The position numbers were made by a program, and so were the translations under genes. A DNA stretch of 6,721 nucleotides from an uncultured Mucispirillum sp. (lineage in GTDB: Bacteria > Chrysiogenota > Deferribacteres > Deferribacterales > Mucispirillaceae). The stretch lies in contig CAMWVK010000085.1 in the NCBI GenBank assembly GCA_947177675.1, positions 1 through 6,721 of the forward strand, written 5' to 3'. The notes under the pieces were generated by a model, which searched no databases, was not told the origin of the DNA, and saw only the letters and a list, made by a program, of their open reading frames with translations. Numbering within the stretch: position 1 is the stretch's first letter; every line of letters starts with the position of its first letter. This document shows, piece by piece, positions 5,700-6,721 of the stretch.

Positions 5700-6717
5700 A
5701 AAATTGTTTTAAAAATTTAAGAGAGTTTTCATAAAACAAGCGTATATCATCAATGCCGTATTTCAGCAGTGCAATACGCTCAATACCCATACCAAAAGCA
5801 AACCCGCTGTAAACTTCTGGGTCAATGCCAACATGTTTAAATACAGCAGGGTTTACCATACCACAGCCTGCTATTTCTATCCAGCCAGTGCCTTTACACA
5901 TTCTGCAGCCTTTACCTCTGCAGTGAACACAGCCCATATCAACTTCTGCAGAAGGCTCAGTAAATGGGAAAAAACTTGGACGAAAGCGAACATCTAAATC
6001 ATCACCAAATATGCGGGAAATAAAAAGCTTTAATGTGCCTTTTAAATCTGCCATAGTAATATTTTTATCCACTACAAGCCCTTCTATCTGGTGGAACATT
6101 GGTGAGTGAGTCTGGTCATAATCACACCTGTAAACTGTTCCCGGAGCAATAATTTTTATAGGTGGTTTCTGACTTTCCATTACACGCACCTGCACAGGGG
6201 ATGTATGAGTTCTAAGCACTATATTATTTTCGTCTATATAAAAAGTGTCCTGCATATCTCTTGCAGGGTGAGTTTTAGGCAGGTTTAATGCTTCAAAGTT
6301 ATGAAAATCATCTTCTATTTCAGGTCCTTGTGCCACAGAGTAGCCTGCAGCAGTAAATACATCAACTATTTCATCATATATTTTTTTTACAGGATGCAGA
6401 GAGCCTTTATTAAAAGGATAAGGACTTAAAGTTACATCTATATATTTCTGAGATAAAGCAGCATCTTTCAATGCTTTTTTAATAATATTTGCTTTTTCAT
6501 TAAATCTTGTTTCAAAATTATTTCTTAAACTTTGGATAGTTTCACCCATTTTTGGGCGTTCTTCTGGGGAAAGAGTGCCAAGTACTTTATTTAAAAGGCT
6601 TATAATACCTTTTTTACCCATATACTTAATACGAATATTGTTTAATTCATCAAGAGAAGAACTTTTTTCAATTTCTTCTTCAAATTCTGAGGCTTTTTTT
6701 AATTCATCATTATTCAT
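5698..6717 (-). CDS. pheS: Phenylalanine--tRNA ligase, alpha subunit
   Basis: This is the catalytic subunit of cytoplasmic phenylalanyl-tRNA synthetase (alpha2-beta2), which activates phenylalanine with ATP and charges tRNA-Phe. The 339 residues are full length for the bacterial family (E. coli 327). Residues 1-90 are a charged helical region expected to form the tRNA-binding coiled coil. Class II motif 1 covers about 108-135 (GPEIE at 131-135). Motif 2 lies near 196-214 (YRCDYDQTHSPMFHQIEG). FTEPS at 252-256 carries the conserved metal-site Glu. Motif 3 is at 305-322 (GFAFGMGIER). Ala307 corresponds by C-terminal alignment to E. coli Ala294 of the phenylalanine pocket. A four-cysteine knuckle (C263, C266, C271, C274) sits before WIEI; E. 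coli lacks it but many other bacteria have it. The ATG at 6717 gives the expected N-terminus. Only four upstream bases are visible, so the ribosome binding site and any leader control cannot be judged. The stop is TAG, 8 bases before pheT. Confidence 0.98.
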   Translation of the reverse strand: MNNDELKKASEFEEEIEKSSSLDELNNIRIKYMGKKGIISLLNKVLGTLSPEERPKMGETIQSLRNNFETRFNEKANIIKKALKDAALSQKYIDVTLSPYPFNKGSLHPVKKIYDEIVDVFTAAGYSVAQGPEIEDDFHNFEALNLPKTHPARDMQDTFYIDENNIVLRTHTSPVQVRVMESQKPPIKIIAPGTVYRCDYDQTHSPMFHQIEGLVVDKNITMADLKGTLKLFISRIFGDDLDVRFRPSFFPFTEPSAEVDMGCVHCRGKGCRMCKGTGWIEIAGCGMVNPAVFKHVGIDPEVYSGFAFGMGIERIALLKYGIDDIRLFYENSLKFLKQF

Positions 6718-6721
6718 ATAT

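Noticed and set aside
1..6721. CRISPR array, insertion sequence, tRNA/rRNA, phage or toxin-antitoxin content
   Set aside because: No regularly spaced repeats, transposase, cloverleaf-like sequence or small toxin-type gene pair is visible; the layout is four ordinary chromosomal genes.

Overview
The window is AT-rich (my estimate is roughly 30-33% GC) bacterial DNA in which all four complete genes lie on the minus strand and are read from right to left: pheS, pheT, a secreted ankyrin/Sel1-repeat protein, and a secreted TPR protein. Two exported repeat proteins with Sec-type signal peptides fit a Gram-negative cell plan. The E. coli-like end of PheS combined with a four-cysteine insert does not point to one phylum. 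A low-GC deferribacterote such as Mucispirillum would fit, but this is a guess from composition and gene content and should be held lightly.

Right half (3290-6717): pheS and pheT encode the alpha and beta subunits of the heterotetrameric phenylalanyl-tRNA synthetase. They are 8 bases apart, and the pheS stop codon forms part of the pheT ribosome binding site. Both proteins are full length, with all expected domains and key residues. pheS starts only 4 bases from the window edge, so its promoter and any leader regulation lie outside.

Middle (3039-3289): about 250 bases of very AT-rich intergenic DNA. It has no convincing GC-rich terminator. It holds a candidate promoter, an all-AT perfect 12-bp inverted repeat, a 10-bp palindrome, and the ribosome binding site that fixes the next gene's start at the ATG at 3038.

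Left half (199-3038): a two-gene unit. The first protein carries a signal peptide, three to four ankyrin repeats, at least four Sel1-like repeats, a C-terminal region I do not recognise with two cysteines, and an Asn/Asp-rich tail. The second is an exported, almost entirely TPR-type helical-repeat protein. Five bases separate the two genes, and again a TAG stop merges with the next ribosome binding site. Both look like extracytoplasmic protein-binding scaffolds that are made together. Their partner or process cannot be read from the sequence. This pair is the least described content of the window.

Left edge (1-198): AT-rich non-coding DNA with two small inverted repeats and a 15-base motif shared, at 14 of 15 positions, with the region downstream of pheT. 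The outermost ~20 bases are clearly more GC-rich and may belong to a neighbouring gene. I see no tRNA, rRNA, CRISPR, insertion sequence, phage gene or toxin-antitoxin pair.
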